Shown: positions 8,479 through 18,995 of the stretch, in pieces
Layout of the letters: each line of letters starts with the position of its first letter
Numbering within the stretch: position 1 is the stretch's first letter
Assembly: GCF_900187975.1 (NCBI RefSeq)
Contig: NZ_FZPC01000014.1
Location: forward strand, 107,944-171,943
DNA: 64,000 bases
Source: Pseudomonas delhiensis
GTDB taxonomy: Bacteria; Pseudomonadota; Gammaproteobacteria; Pseudomonadales; Pseudomonadaceae
Reading direction: 5' to 3'
Position numbers and translations under genes: made by a program
Notes under the pieces: model-generated
Database searches by the model: none
Seen by the model: only the letters and a program-made list of their open reading frames with translations
Told to the model about the DNA's origin: nothing

Positions 8479-11400
8479 ACCCGTCGCGCCTGTTCATCCT
8501 GAGGCCGGTCGCCACCACGCTGCTGATGGTGGCGATCCTGCTGTCGGGCATCATCGCCTACCGCTTCCTGCCGATCTCGGCGCTGCCGGAGGTGGACTAC
8601 CCGACCATCCAGGTGGTCACCCTGTACCCCGGCGCCAGCCCGGAGATCATGACCTCCTCGGTCACCGCGCCGCTGGAGAACCAGCTGGGGCAGATCCCGG
8701 GGCTCAACGAGATGTCCTCCACCAGCTCCGGCGGCGCCTCGGTGATCACCCTGCAGTTCAGCCTGCAGGTCGACCTGGAGGTGGCCGAGCAGGAAGTGCA
8801 GGCGGCGATCAACACGGCGCAGAGCCTGCTGCCCAAGGACCTGCCCAACCAGCCGGTGTACAGCAAGGTGAACCCGGCCGACGCGCCCATCCTGACCCTG
8901 GCGGTGATGTCCCCGGACATGCCGCTGCCGAAGATCCAGGACCTGGTGGACACCCGCCTGGCGCAGAAGATCTCGCAGATCTCCGGCGTCGGCCTGGTCA
9001 GCATCAGCGGCGGCCAGCGCCCGGCCGTGCGCATCCGCGCCAACCCCGCGGCCCTGGCGGCCGCCGGGCTGAGCCTGGAAGACCTGCAGAGCACCGTCAG
9101 CAACAACAACCTGAACGGGCCCAAGGGCAGCTTCGACGGCCCGACGCGCTCCTCGACCCTGGACGCCAACGACCAGCTCAAGTCCGCCGACGCCTACCGC
9201 GACCTGATCCTCGCCTACAAGAACGGCTCGCCGCTGCGGGTGCGCGACGTCGCCAGCGTCGAGGACGACGCCGAGAACGTGCGCCTGGCCGCCTGGGCCA
9301 ACAACACCCCGGCGGTGGTGCTGAACATCCAGCGCCAGCCGGGGGCCAACGTCATCGAGGTGGTGGACAGCATCAAGAAGATGCTGCCGCAGCTGCAGGC
9401 GACCCTGCCCGGCAGCCTGGAGGTCACGGTGCTGACCGACCGCACCACCACCATCCGCGCCTCGGTGGCCGACGTGCAGTTCGAGCTGTTCCTCGCCGTG
9501 TGCCTGGTGGTGATGGTCACCTTCCTGTTCCTGCGCAACCTCTCGGCCACCCTGATCCCCAGCTTCGCCGTGCCGCTGTCGCTGATCGGCACCTTCGGCG
9601 TCATGTACCTGGCCGGCTTCTCCATCAACAACCTGACGCTGATGGCGCTGACCATCGCCACCGGCTTCGTGGTGGACGACGCCATCGTCATGGTGGAGAA
9701 CATCGCCCGCTACCTGGAGCAGGGCGACCCGCCACTGGAAGCGGCGCTCAAGGGCTCGAAGCAGATCGGTTTCACCATCATCTCGCTGACCTTCTCGCTG
9801 ATCGCCGTGCTCATCCCGCTGCTGTTCATGGGCGACGTGGCCGGGCGGCTGTTCCGCGAGTTCGCCGTGACCCTGGCGGTGGCCATCCTGATTTCCGGCT
9901 TCGTCTCCCTGACCCTCACGCCCATGCTCGCCGCCAAGCTGCTCAGGCACGTCGAGCCGGAGCAGGAGGGCCGCTTCGCCCGCGCCGCCGGGCGCTTCAT
10001 CGAGAACATGATCGAGCGCTACGCCGCCGCCCTGCGCGTGGTGCTGCGGCACCAGGGGCTGACCCTGCTGGTGGCCATCGGCACCCTGCTGCTGACCGCC
10101 GCGCTCTACGTCTTCATGCCCAAGGGCTTCTTCCCGGTGCAGGACACCGGGGTGATCCAGGGCATCGCCGAGGCGCCGCAGTCGATCTCCTTCCAGGCCA
10201 TGGCGAGCCGCCAGCAGGAACTGGCCAAGGTGGTCCTGGCCGACCCGGACGTGGAAAGCCTGTCGTCCTTCATCGGCGTCGACGGCAGCAACGCCACCCT
10301 CAACACCGGGCGCATGCTGATCAACCTCAAGCCCCACAGCGAGCGCGACCTCACCGCCAGCGAGGTGATCCGCCGCCTGCAGCCGGAGCTGGACAAGGTC
10401 GCCGGCATCAAGCTGTACCTGCAGCCGGTGCAGGACCTCACCATCGAGGACCGCATCGCCCGCACCCAGTACCAGTTCACCCTGCAGGACGCCGACCCGG
10501 ACGTGCTCGCCGAGTGGGTGCCGAAGCTGGTCGACCAGTTGCAGCAGCTGCCGCAGCTGGCCGACGTGGCCAGCGACTGGCAGGACAAGGGCCTGCAGGC
10601 CTACATCGACATCGACCGCGACACCGCCTCGCGCCTGGGCGTGAGCCTGTCGAGCATCGACAGCGTGCTCTACAGCGCCTTCGGCCAGCGGCTGATCTCC
10701 ACCATCTTCACCCAGGCCACCCAGTACCGCGTGGTGCTGGAGGTGGCGCCGGACTTCCAGCTCGGCCCGCAGTCCCTGGAAAACCTCTACGTGCCGGCCA
10801 GCGACGGCACCCAGGTGCGCCTGTCGAGCCTGGCGAAGGTGGAGGAGCGCCACACCCTGCTGGCGGTCAACCACATCGCCCAGTTTCCGGCGGCGACCAT
10901 CTCCTTCAACCTGGCCAAGGGCGTGGCCCTGGGCGAGGCGGTGCAGGCCATCCGCGACGTCGAGGCGCAGATGCAGATGCCGGCCAGCCTGGAAGGCAGC
11001 TTCCGCGGCGCCGCCGAGGCCTTCGAGGCGTCGCTGTCCAACACCCTGCTGCTGGTGCTGGCCTCCATCGTCACCATGTATATCGTGCTGGGCATCCTCT
11101 ACGAGAGCTTCATCCACCCGGTGACCATCCTCTCCACGCTGCCCTCAGCCGGCGTGGGCGCGCTGCTGGCGCTGATGCTGGCCGGGCAGGACATCGGCAT
11201 CGTGGCGATCATCGGCATCATCCTGCTGATCGGCATCGTCAAGAAGAACGCGATCATGATGATCGACTTCGCCCTGGACGCCGAACGCAACGAGGGCAAG
11301 CCGTCCCATGAGGCCATCTACCAGGCCTGCCTGCTGCGCTTCCGGCCGATCCTGATGACCACCATGGCCGCGCTGCTGGGCGCGCTGCCGCTGATGCTCG

Positions 11401-11600
11401 CCGGCGGCGCCGGCGCCGAGCTGCGCCAGCCGCTGGGCATCACCATGGTCGGCGGCCTGCTGCTGAGCCAGCTGCTGACGCTGTTCACCACCCCGGTCAT
11501 CTACCTCTACTTCGACCGCCTGGCGCTGCGCTGGGCCAACTGGCGCAAGCGCCACGGGCTGGACGTGAACAGCCCCGACGAAGGCCTGGAGCAGGGCTGA
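8475..11600 (+). CDS. muxB: MuxB, RND multidrug transporter (MdtB type)
   Basis: 1041 residues, a full-length hydrophobe/amphiphile efflux RND protein with 12 predicted membrane helices and two large periplasmic loops. The start [20 protein letters not shown] is typical. The proton-relay pair Asp401-Asp402 lies in TM4 ([17 protein letters not shown]). The essential TM10 lysine region [16 protein letters not shown] is present near residue 920. With MuxC it forms the two-RND pump known in the MuxABC-OpmB and MdtABC systems, exporting antibiotics such as novobiocin and aztreonam. The ATG overlaps the muxA stop (ATGA), giving coupled translation. Confidence 0.93.
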   Translation: MNPSRLFILRPVATTLLMVAILLSGIIAYRFLPISALPEVDYPTIQVVTLYPGASPEIMTSSVTAPLENQLGQIPGLNEMSSTSSGGASVITLQFSLQVDLEVAEQEVQAAINTAQSLLPKDLPNQPVYSKVNPADAPILTLAVMSPDMPLPKIQDLVDTRLAQKISQISGVGLVSISGGQRPAVRIRANPAALAAAGLSLEDLQSTVSNNNLNGPKGSFDGPTRSSTLDANDQLKSADAYRDLILAYKNGSPLRVRDVASVEDDAENVRLAAWANNTPAVVLNIQRQPGANVIEVVDSIKKMLPQLQATLPGSLEVTVLTDRTTTIRASVADVQFELFLAVCLVVMVTFLFLRNLSATLIPSFAVPLSLIGTFGVMYLAGFSINNLTLMALTIATGFVVDDAIVMVENIARYLEQGDPPLEAALKGSKQIGFTIISLTFSLIAVLIPLLFMGDVAGRLFREFAVTLAVAILISGFVSLTLTPMLAAKLLRHVEPEQEGRFARAAGRFIENMIERYAAALRVVLRHQGLTLLVAIGTLLLTAALYVFMPKGFFPVQDTGVIQGIAEAPQSISFQAMASRQQELAKVVLADPDVESLSSFIGVDGSNATLNTGRMLINLKPHSERDLTASEVIRRLQPELDKVAGIKLYLQPVQDLTIEDRIARTQYQFTLQDADPDVLAEWVPKLVDQLQQLPQLADVASDWQDKGLQAYIDIDRDTASRLGVSLSSIDSVLYSAFGQRLISTIFTQATQYRVVLEVAPDFQLGPQSLENLYVPASDGTQVRLSSLAKVEERHTLLAVNHIAQFPAATISFNLAKGVALGEAVQAIRDVEAQMQMPASLEGSFRGAAEAFEASLSNTLLLVLASIVTMYIVLGILYESFIHPVTILSTLPSAGVGALLALMLAGQDIGIVAIIGIILLIGIVKKNAIMMIDFALDAERNEGKPSHEAIYQACLLRFRPILMTTMAALLGALPLMLAGGAGAELRQPLGITMVGGLLLSQLLTLFTTPVIYLYFDRLALRWANWRKRHGLDVNSPDEGLEQG

Positions 11601-14600
11601 TGAACATCTCCCGCCCGTTCATCCTGCGGCCGGTGGCGACCCTGCTGCTGACCCTGGCAATGGTGCTGGCCGGGGCGCTGTCCTTCGGCCTGCTGCCGGT
11701 GGCGCCGCTGCCCAACGTCGACTTCCCGACCATCGTGGTGCAGGCGGCGCTGCCCGGCGCCAGCCCGGAGACCATGGCCTCCACCGTGGCCACGCCGCTG
11801 GAGCGCTCGCTGGGGCGCATCGCCGGGGTCACCGACATGACCTCCACCAGCTCCCTGGGCAACACCACCGTCATCGTCCAGTTCGACCTGTCGAAAGACA
11901 TCGACGGCGCCGCCCGCGAGGTGCAGTCGGCGATCAACGCGGCCATGAGCCTGCTGCCCACCGGCATGCCGAACAACCCGACGTACCGCAAGGCGAACCC
12001 GTCGGACCAGCCGATCATGATCCTCACCCTGACCTCGGACACCTTCACCCGCGGGCAGATGTACGACCTGGCCTCGACCATCGTCTCGCCCAAGCTGGCC
12101 CAGGTGAAGGGCGTGGGCCAGGTGAGCATCGGCGGCTCCTCGCTGCCGGCGGTGCGGGTGGATGTCAACCCGGACCAGCTCAGCCACTACGGCATTTCCC
12201 TGGAGACGGTGCGCAGCGCCATCGACAACACCAACGCCACCGGGCCCAAGGGCGCCCTGGAGTTCGGCGAGCGGCACTGGCAGGTGGACGCCAACGACCA
12301 GTTGCGCAAGGCCAGCGAGTACGCGCCGCTGATCATCCACTACAACGCCGAGACCAACGCCGCGGTGCGCCTGCGCGACGTGGCCAAGGTCAGCGACTCG
12401 GTGGAGGACGTGCGCAACGCCGGCTTCTCCGACAACCTGCCGGCGGTGCTGCTGATCGTCACCCGCCAGCCCGGCGCCAACATCATCGAGGCCACCGACG
12501 CCATCCACGCGCAGTTGCCGATCATCCAGGACGTCCTCGGCCCGCAGGTCAAGCTCAGCGTCATGGACGACCGCAGCCCGTCGATCCGCGCCTCCCTGGA
12601 GGAGGCCGAGCTGACCCTGGTGATCTCGGTGCTGCTGGTGATCCTGGTGGTCTACCTGTTCCTGCGCAACGGCCGCGCCACGCTGATCCCCAGCCTGGCG
12701 GTGCCGGTGTCGCTGGTGGGCACCTTCGCCGTCATGTACCTGTGCGGCTTCTCGCTGAACAACCTGTCGCTGATGGCGCTGATCATCGCCACCGGCTTCG
12801 TGGTGGACGACGCCATAGTCGTGGTGGAGAACATCGCCCGGCGCATCGAGGAGGGCGACCACCCGGTCCGGGCGGCCATCCGCGGCGCCCGCGAGGTGAG
12901 CTTCACGGTGCTGTCGATGACCCTCTCGCTGGTGGCGGTGTTCATCCCGCTGCTGCTCATGGGCGGCATCACCGGGCGGCTGTTCCGCGAGTTCTCGGTG
13001 ACCCTGGCGGCGGCCATCCTGGTCTCGCTGGTGGTCTCCCTGACCCTCACGCCCATGCTCTGCGCGCGCCTGCTGCGCCGCGCCGAGCGGCCGCAGAAGG
13101 CCTCGGTGGCGCGGCAGAGCAACCGCTACTTCGTCGCCTTCATGCTGCGCTACCGCGCCAGCCTGAGCTGGGCGCTGGAGCACTCGCGGCTGATGGTGGC
13201 GATCATGTTCGGCTGCATCGCGCTGAACCTCTACCTGTTCGCCATCGTGCCCAAGGGCTTCCTGCCGCAGCAGGACTCCGGGCGCCTGCGCGGCTTCGCG
13301 GTGGCCGACCAGAGCATTTCCTTCCAGGCCCTGGACCGCAAGATGGCGGAGTTCCGCAACATCCTCGCCCAGGACCCGGGGGTGGAGAACGTGGTCGGCT
13401 TCGTCGGCGGCGGCCGCTGGCAGTCGAGCAACACCGGCTCCTTCTTCGTCACCCTGAAACCCATCACCCAGCGCGACTCCGCCGAGGCCATAGTCGCGCG
13501 GCTGCGCAAGAAGCTGGCGGAAATCCCCGGCGCCAACCTCTACCTCACGGCCGGCCAGGACGTGCGCATCGGCGGCCGGCAGAGCAACGCGCAGTACGAG
13601 TTCACCCTGCGCAGCGACGACCTCACCCTGCTGCGCGACTGGGCGCCCAAGGTCGAGGCGGTGCTGAACAAGGTCCCGCAGCTGGTGGACGTCAACAGCG
13701 ACGCCCAGGACAAGGGCGTGCAGAGCCGCCTGGTGATCGACCGCGACCGCGCCGCCAGCCTCGGCGTCGACGTGGCGGCGGTGGACGCGGTGCTGAACAA
13801 CGCCTACGGCCAGCGCCAGGTGTCGACCATCTTCAACCCGCTGAACCAGTACCACGTGGTGATGGAAGTGGACCAGCCGTTCCAGCAGAGCCCGGAAGAG
13901 CTGCGCCAGGTCTACGTCATCGGCGCGGACGGCCAGCAGGTGCCGCTGTCGGCCTTCACCCACGTGGAGCCCAGCCGCGCGCCGCTGTCGGTCAACCACC
14001 AGGGGCAGTTCGCCGCCACTACCTTCTCCTTCAACCTGGCCCCCGGCGCGCTCATCGGCCCGGCCCGCGACGCCGTGATGGCGGCGCTGGAGCCGCTGCA
14101 TCTGCCGCTGGAGATCCAGGCCAGCTTCGAAGGCAACGCCGGCGCCGTGCAGGACACCCAGAACGACATGCCCTGGCTGATCCTGCTGGCGCTGGTGGCG
14201 GTCTACATCGTCCTGGGCATCCTCTACGAAAGCTACGTGCACCCGCTGACCATCCTTTCCACGCTGCCCTCGGCGGGGGTGGGCGCGCTGCTGACGCTGA
14301 TGCTGTTCCGCACCGAGCTGTCGCTGATCGCGCTGATCGGGGTGATCCTGCTGATCGGCATCGTCAAGAAGAACGCCATCATGATGATCGACTTCGCCCT
14401 GGACGCCGAGCGCACCCTCGGCCTGTCGCCGCGCGAGGCCATCCTGGAAGCCTGCATGAAGCGCTTCCGGCCGATCATGATGACCACCCTGGCGGCCATC
14501 CTCGGCGCGCTGCCGCTGATCTTCGGCATCGGCGGCGACGCCGCGCTGCGCCGCCCGCTGGGCATGACCATCGTCGGCGGCCTGATCGGCAGCCAGCTGC

Positions 14601-14710
14601 TCACCCTCTACACCACCCCCGTGGTCTACCTCTACCTCGACCGCCTGCGCCACTGGGTCAACCAGAAGCGCGGCGTGCGCACCGACGGCGCCCTGGAGAC
14701 TCCGCTATGA
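11600..14710 (+). CDS. muxC: MuxC, second RND transporter subunit (MdtC type)
   Basis: 1036 residues, paralogous to MuxB over its whole length. TM4 carries the proton-relay pair Asp403-Asp404 ([20 protein letters not shown]) and TM10 has [19 protein letters not shown]. In E. coli MdtBC the two subunits assemble as a heterotrimer in which one mostly binds substrate and the other mostly drives proton flow; I infer the same division here. The start overlaps the muxB stop by one base (TGATG). Together with MuxA and OpmB it spans both membranes. Confidence 0.93.
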   Translation: MNISRPFILRPVATLLLTLAMVLAGALSFGLLPVAPLPNVDFPTIVVQAALPGASPETMASTVATPLERSLGRIAGVTDMTSTSSLGNTTVIVQFDLSKDIDGAAREVQSAINAAMSLLPTGMPNNPTYRKANPSDQPIMILTLTSDTFTRGQMYDLASTIVSPKLAQVKGVGQVSIGGSSLPAVRVDVNPDQLSHYGISLETVRSAIDNTNATGPKGALEFGERHWQVDANDQLRKASEYAPLIIHYNAETNAAVRLRDVAKVSDSVEDVRNAGFSDNLPAVLLIVTRQPGANIIEATDAIHAQLPIIQDVLGPQVKLSVMDDRSPSIRASLEEAELTLVISVLLVILVVYLFLRNGRATLIPSLAVPVSLVGTFAVMYLCGFSLNNLSLMALIIATGFVVDDAIVVVENIARRIEEGDHPVRAAIRGAREVSFTVLSMTLSLVAVFIPLLLMGGITGRLFREFSVTLAAAILVSLVVSLTLTPMLCARLLRRAERPQKASVARQSNRYFVAFMLRYRASLSWALEHSRLMVAIMFGCIALNLYLFAIVPKGFLPQQDSGRLRGFAVADQSISFQALDRKMAEFRNILAQDPGVENVVGFVGGGRWQSSNTGSFFVTLKPITQRDSAEAIVARLRKKLAEIPGANLYLTAGQDVRIGGRQSNAQYEFTLRSDDLTLLRDWAPKVEAVLNKVPQLVDVNSDAQDKGVQSRLVIDRDRAASLGVDVAAVDAVLNNAYGQRQVSTIFNPLNQYHVVMEVDQPFQQSPEELRQVYVIGADGQQVPLSAFTHVEPSRAPLSVNHQGQFAATTFSFNLAPGALIGPARDAVMAALEPLHLPLEIQASFEGNAGAVQDTQNDMPWLILLALVAVYIVLGILYESYVHPLTILSTLPSAGVGALLTLMLFRTELSLIALIGVILLIGIVKKNAIMMIDFALDAERTLGLSPREAILEACMKRFRPIMMTTLAAILGALPLIFGIGGDAALRRPLGMTIVGGLIGSQLLTLYTTPVVYLYLDRLRHWVNQKRGVRTDGALETPL

Positions 14711-16194
14711 ACCGCCCGAACCCATCCCGCAGCCTGCTCGCCCTGGCGCTGTGCGCGGCGCTCGCCGGCTGCGCGGTCGGCCCCGACTACAAGCGCCCCG
14801 AGCTGGGCGTGCCGGCCGCCTTCAAGGAGGGCGAGGGCTGGCGCCTGGCGCAGCCGGCCGACCTGGCGGGCCACGGCCAGTGGTGGACGCTGTACGCCGA
14901 CCCGACCCTGGACGACCTGCAGCAACGCCTGCTCGAGGCCAACCAGACCCTCGCCCAGTCCGAGGCCTCCTACCGCCAGGCCGCGGCACTGGTGAAGGGC
15001 TCGCGCGCCTCCTTCTTCCCGACCATCAGCGCCGACGTCGGCAAGACCCGCTCCGGCCAGGGCGGCAGCGGCAGCGGCAGCGTGCGCCTGCCCGACGGCT
15101 CCACGGTCAGCAGCGGTGGCAGCGGCGGCATCAGCAACAGCTACAGCGCGAGCCTGGGCGTGAGCTGGGAACTGGACCTGTGGGGCAAGCTGCGCCGCCA
15201 GCTGGAAGCCGACACCGCCAGCCGCGACGCCAGCGCCGCGGACCTGGCCGCCTCGCGCCTGTCGCTGCAGTCGCAACTGGCGCAGAACTACCTGCAGCTG
15301 CGGGTGATGGACCAGCAGATCAAGCTGCTCAACGACACGGTCGAGGCCTACGAGCGCGCGCTCAAGCTGACCACCAACCAGTACGACGCCGGCATCGTCA
15401 CCAAGGCCGACGTGGCCCAGGCGCGCACCCAGCTCAAGAGCACCGAGGCCCAGGCCATCGACCTCAAGTACCAGCGCGCGCAGCTGGAGCACGCCATCGC
15501 CGTGCTGGTGGGCCAGGCCCCGGCCAACTTCAGCCTGGCCGCCACCGGCCAGGTGCCGAAGCTGCCGTCGATCCCGGCGCTGGTGCCCTCGCAACTGCTG
15601 GAGCGGCGCCCGGACATCGCCTCCGCCGAGCGCCAGGTGATCTCGGCCAACGCCAAGATCGGCGTGGCCAAGGCCGCCTGGTACCCCGACCTGACCCTGA
15701 GCGCCGCCGGCGGCTACCGCAGCGGCAGCTTCCACGACTGGATCGAGACGCCCAACCGCTACTGGTCCATCGGCCCGCAGTTCGCCATGACGCTGTTCGA
15801 CGGCGGCCTGATCTCTTCCCAGGTGGAACAGGCCGAGGCCAGCTACGACCAGACCGTGGCCAGCTACCGCCAGACCGTGCTCGACGGCATGCGCGAGGTG
15901 GAGGACTACATGGTCCAGCTCAAGGTGCTGGAAGAGGAGAGCGGGGCGCAGAATGAAGCCCTGGACGCCGCCCGCGAAGCCCTGCGCCTGACCAGCAACC
16001 AGTACAAGGCCGGCACCGTGGACTACAACAGCGTGGTCACCACCCAGACCACGGCGCTGTCCAACGAACGCAACGTGCTGAGCCTGTACGGCAACCGCCT
16101 GGTGGCCAGCGTGCAACTGATCGCCGCCATGGGCGGCGGCTGGGACGCCGGCCAGATCGCCAGCGAGGGCGAGAGGGCGGCCAAGGCCGATTGA
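14707..16194 (+). CDS. opmB: OpmB, outer-membrane channel of MuxABC
   Basis: 495 residues, TolC/OprM-family outer-membrane factor lipoprotein. Signal peptide with lipobox ALAGC (Cys22), then the usual mature start [10 protein letters not shown]. Two internally similar halves carry long helices ([36 protein letters not shown]...). A Gly/Ser-rich insert at about 119–145 replaces a surface loop. It forms the trimeric exit duct for the two-RND pump. The start overlaps the muxC stop (ATGA). No clear terminator follows; a BIME repeat begins 15 bp later and may serve as one. Confidence 0.92.
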   Translation: MNRPNPSRSLLALALCAALAGCAVGPDYKRPELGVPAAFKEGEGWRLAQPADLAGHGQWWTLYADPTLDDLQQRLLEANQTLAQSEASYRQAAALVKGSRASFFPTISADVGKTRSGQGGSGSGSVRLPDGSTVSSGGSGGISNSYSASLGVSWELDLWGKLRRQLEADTASRDASAADLAASRLSLQSQLAQNYLQLRVMDQQIKLLNDTVEAYERALKLTTNQYDAGIVTKADVAQARTQLKSTEAQAIDLKYQRAQLEHAIAVLVGQAPANFSLAATGQVPKLPSIPALVPSQLLERRPDIASAERQVISANAKIGVAKAAWYPDLTLSAAGGYRSGSFHDWIETPNRYWSIGPQFAMTLFDGGLISSQVEQAEASYDQTVASYRQTVLDGMREVEDYMVQLKVLEEESGAQNEALDAAREALRLTSNQYKAGTVDYNSVVTTQTTALSNERNVLSLYGNRLVASVQLIAAMGGGWDAGQIASEGERAAKAD

Positions 16195-16208
16195 CCCCGC
16201 CCTTCTCC

Positions 16209-16459
16209 GTAGGGCGCAAACGCCTACGGCGTTATCCGCCGTTTGGCCTCGGTTCCCGGCGGCTCCGGGGTTGACCTGGGCGTTGGCTGTGGCCTCGGTG
16301 TATCGGCGTATAACCGCGAACGGTTATACGCCCTACGCCAAGGTCGGGTCTGGCGTAGGGCGCATAACGCCTACGGCGTTATCCGCCGTTTGACCTTGGT
16401 TCCCGGCGGCTCCGGGGTTGATCTGGGCATTGGCCATGACCCCGGTGTATCGGCGAATA
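16209..16459. repeat. Tandem BIME pair downstream of opmB
   Basis: Two units begin with GTAGGGCGC at 16209 and 16355 (146-bp period). Each runs from a GCC-TACG-GGC type palindrome to an inverted ATAACCGCGAAC palindrome. The second copy is cut off at its 3' end (after ATAACCGCGAAC). It lies between two convergent genes (opmB, NlpC/P60). No gene in this stretch. Confidence 0.85.
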
Positions 16460-16493
16460 ACCGCGAACATGAGGGAATGGCGTGGGTGGGCCT

Positions 16494-17039
16494 TCAATGC
16501 CTGAACCGCCGCGCCGTGGTGAAATTACGATCCCAGTAGCTGTTGCTCAGCGAATCGATGCGCACCGTCTTGCCGCTGCGCGGCGCGTGGATGAAGCGGT
16601 CATCGCCCAGGTACAGCCCGACGTGGCTGACCCGCGCGCCGCCATTGTGGCTGAAGAACACCGCATCCCCCGGCTTGAGCGCATGGCGCGGCACCTGGCG
16701 GTGCTTCTGGCGGATCATCGAGCGGGTGGTGCGCGGCAGTTCCAGGCCGATTTCCTTGCGGAACAGGTAGACCAGCAGGCCGCTGCAATCGAAGCCGGTC
16801 TTCGCCGAGGTGCCGCCCCAGCGGTACGGCGTGCCCACCAGTTGCCGCGCGCTCTGCAGCAGGCGGTGCATGTCGCCGTCCGGCACCCCGGGTTTCAGGC
16901 CGGGCTGTGCGCCGGGGCGGAAGAGTTGCGCCAGGCTGCCTTCCTGCGACTGGTAGCTGCGCCAGGCGGGCGCATCCAGCAGGTCGGCCGAAGCGAACAG
17001 GGGTGACAGGCAAATCAGCAACAGCAGGAAACTACGCAC
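16494..17039 (-). CDS. NlpC/P60-family cell-wall endopeptidase
   Basis: 181 residues. Signal peptide 1–18 (LFASA-DL). The NlpC/P60 domain covers the C-terminal 120 residues with catalytic Cys85 (TGFDCSGLLVYLF), His139 (RVSHVGLYLGDD) and a third polar residue at His151 (FIHAPRSGK). PYRWGGTSAKTGFDCSG is the classical active-site block. Such enzymes cut within the peptide stems of peptidoglycan in the periplasm. No lipobox or substrate-binding domain, so specificity cannot be read. Monocistronic; divergent from azlC over about 200 bp. Confidence 0.9.
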   Translation of the reverse strand: MRSFLLLLICLSPLFASADLLDAPAWRSYQSQEGSLAQLFRPGAQPGLKPGVPDGDMHRLLQSARQLVGTPYRWGGTSAKTGFDCSGLLVYLFRKEIGLELPRTTRSMIRQKHRQVPRHALKPGDAVFFSHNGGARVSHVGLYLGDDRFIHAPRSGKTVRIDSLSNSYWDRNFTTARRFRH

Positions 17040-17243
17040 GACAGGTACCGCAGGGAAGCATTAGGAACAGGGCGTCATCCTAGGCATCCGGTGCGTGAGC
17101 GGTCAGTCGGAAAATTCGCCTGTACCAGGCGGAAAATACCAATCGGTGCCGGGGGCGCAGCCTGCAACTGCGCAAGAACGTTCAAGGCGGGCGCTGGGGG
17201 TTTCTGCCAAGCTGGTGGCCTCACTGCCTCGAAAGCATCATCC

Positions 17244-17942
17244 ATGTCCCAACAACTGCTTCCCTCCCGCGCCTTCCTCAAGGGCGCCATCGCCATCATG
17301 CCGCTGTCCATCGCGGTGCTGCCCTGGGGCCTGCTGGCCGGCTCCCTGGCCATCGAGGCCGGGCTTTCGCCGCTGCACGGCCAGGGCCTGTCGGCCATCG
17401 TCTTCGCCGGCGCCGCGCAACTGGTGGCCATCGGCATGCTCAAGGGCGGTGCCGGGTTCTTCTCGATCATGATCACCACGCTGCTGCTGACCTCGCAGCA
17501 CCTGCTCTACGGCATGAGCATGCGCCCGCTGATCGCCGACCTGCCCGGGCGCTGGCGCCTGGGCCTGGGCTTCCTGCTCACCGACGAATTCTTCGCCCTG
17601 ACCAGCCAGCACGACCGCGAGACCTTCAACCGCTGGTACGCCCTGGGCGTGGGCCTGACCTTCTACGTGGCCTGGAACCTCTTCACCCTGGCCGGCGTGC
17701 TGCTGGGCAGCAGCATCCCGGGCCTGGAACACCTGGGCCTGGACTTCTCCGTGGCCGCCACCTTCGTGGCGCTGATCGCGCCGGTGGTGCGCAGCGTGCC
17801 GACGGTGGTCTGCGTGGCGGTGTCGCTGTTCTGCTCGGTGCTGTTCAGCTACTGGCAACTGGGCTCGGCCCTGGTGCTCTCGGGCCTGGCGGGCATGACC
17901 GCGGGCTTTCTCTGCAACAGGTTCGGCGGGAGGTCGGCATGA
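17244..17942 (+). CDS. azlC: AzlC-family branched-chain amino-acid exporter, large subunit
   Basis: 232 residues. LIV-E type exporter subunit with about six or seven hydrophobic helices; typical segments are MPLSIAVLPWGLLAGSLAIE, AIVFAGAAQLVAIGML and LLLTSQHLLYGMSMRP. Known relatives (AzlCD, YgaZH) export leucine, valine and analogues from the cytoplasm. I chose the ATG at 17244 because MSQQLLPS immediately precedes the conserved region and the upstream frame is not family-like. The stop overlaps the start of azlD, which supports a two-subunit transporter. Confidence 0.88.
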   Translation: MSQQLLPSRAFLKGAIAIMPLSIAVLPWGLLAGSLAIEAGLSPLHGQGLSAIVFAGAAQLVAIGMLKGGAGFFSIMITTLLLTSQHLLYGMSMRPLIADLPGRWRLGLGFLLTDEFFALTSQHDRETFNRWYALGVGLTFYVAWNLFTLAGVLLGSSIPGLEHLGLDFSVAATFVALIAPVVRSVPTVVCVAVSLFCSVLFSYWQLGSALVLSGLAGMTAGFLCNRFGGRSA

Positions 17943-18253
17943 TGGTCTGGGCCGTGATCGTCGGCATGGGGCTGATCGTCTTCTTCAACCGCTACGTGTT
18001 CCTCGAACCGCGCCTGCCGATCCGCCTGGGCAGCAACGTCCGGCAGTTCCTTGGCTTCGCCGTGCCGGGCATGCTCACGGCCATCTGCGGGCCCATCGTG
18101 TTCCTGCCCGAGCACCAGCTGAACCTGCGCCCGGACAACCCCTACCTGCTGGGTTCGCTGGTGGCGGTGGGGCTGGTGCTGTGGACGCGCAACACCCTGC
18201 TCAGCGTATTGCTGAGCATGGGCGTGTTCTTCCTGCTGCGCTGGTGGCTGTAG
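17939..18253 (+). CDS. azlD: AzlD-family exporter small subunit
   Basis: 104 residues with three to four membrane helices (VWAVIVGMGLIVFFNRYVF, FAVPGMLTAICGPIVF, LLGSLVAVGLVLWTR, LLSVLLSMGVFFLL). Partner of AzlC; the two genes overlap by 4 bases. Two Met codons at the start (ATGATG) are both usable. Odd: the stop codon TAG (18251–18253) is the first TAG of a BIME repeat that starts at 18250, so the last residues (RWWL) run straight into the repeat and the original stop may have been replaced. Confidence 0.85.
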   Translation: MMVWAVIVGMGLIVFFNRYVFLEPRLPIRLGSNVRQFLGFAVPGMLTAICGPIVFLPEHQLNLRPDNPYLLGSLVAVGLVLWTRNTLLSVLLSMGVFFLLRWWL

Positions 18254-18344
18254 GGCGCATAACGCCCCAAGCGTTATCCGCCGTCGTCCTGGGTACCGGT
18301 GTCCGGGCCAACGGCGGATAACCGCGAACGGTTATGCGCCCTAC
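18250..18344. repeat. BIME element starting inside the azlD stop codon
   Basis: GTAGGGCGCATAACGC... to the inverted ...GGTTATGCGCCCTAC, about 95 bp. It has the same organisation as the elements at 5677 and 42619, with the two palindromes in the opposite order to 5677. Confidence 0.85.
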
Positions 18345-18640
18345 GGTCAGGCACGTGCGTAGGAGCGGACTCCGTCCGCGATCGGGCTTGCAGGATGGCT
18401 CCGGACTTCCCGACAACGCCGGACGGCTCCCTCTCCCGCTTGCGGGAGAGGACTGGGGAGAGGGTGCGGAATCACGCCCGGCGCGGCGGTACGGTCAGGC
18501 ACGCCCGTACAAGCGGACTCCGTCCGCGATCGGGCTTGCAGGATGGCTCCGGACTTCCCGACAACGCCGGACGGCTCCCTCTCCCGCTTGCGGGAGAGGG
18601 CTGGGGAGAGGGCGCGGAACCCCGCCCGGCGCCGACGTCC
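18345..18640. repeat. 148-bp tandem duplication with REP-like palindromes
   Basis: GGTCAGGCAC at 18345 recurs at 18493. The two 148-bp units are nearly identical. They contain CGGACTCCGTCCGCG and the palindrome CCTCTCCCGCTTGCGGGAGAGG. No gene; open frames here come from the repeat. Confidence 0.8.
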
Positions 18641-18665
18641 CGGCTAACGCCCTACGAAATCCCTT

Positions 18666-18995
18666 TCAACCCTTACGCTCGAACCCATACGCCCGCTCGA
18701 CCTTGGCCACCCGCACGGCGAAGCGCTCGTACCAGTTCTGCCGCCCAGCGTCCCGCGCCAGCCGGTGCTCGGCATGCTCGCGCCACCGGCGAATACTGTC
18801 CTCGTCCTTCCAGTAGGACACGGTAATCCCCAGCCCATCCTCCCCGCGCGCCGACTCCACGCCGAGGAAACCCGGTTGCGCGGCGGCCAGCTCGACCATG
18901 CGTTCGGCCGCCTCGGCATAGCCGGCCTCCAGCGGCGTGCGCAGGGAGGTGAAGATCACCGCATAGTAGGGCGGTTCTGGCGTCGTGGCGGTCAT
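18666..18995 (-). CDS. Antibiotic-biosynthesis-monooxygenase (ABM) domain protein
   Basis: 109 residues, one ABM/dimeric alpha-beta barrel domain: YYAVIFTSLRTP (strand 1), AERMVELAAAQPGFLGVESA (helix and strand 2), GITVSYWKDEDSIRRWREHA and the closing HRLARDAGRQNWYERFAVRV. Relatives include small heme- or cofactor-free oxygenases, but many are uncharacterised stress proteins, so activity is not certain. The start overlaps the stop of the upstream amidotransferase-like gene by 4 bases, which suggests a joint task. It ends next to the 148-bp repeat. Confidence 0.82.
   Translation of the reverse strand: MTATTPEPPYYAVIFTSLRTPLEAGYAEAAERMVELAAAQPGFLGVESARGEDGLGITVSYWKDEDSIRRWREHAEHRLARDAGRQNWYERFAVRVAKVERAYGFERKG

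Noticed and set aside
18299..18826. Open frames within the repeat stretch 18.25–18.66 kb
   Set aside because: They consist of tandem repeat sequence and have the same residues twice; no ribosome site.
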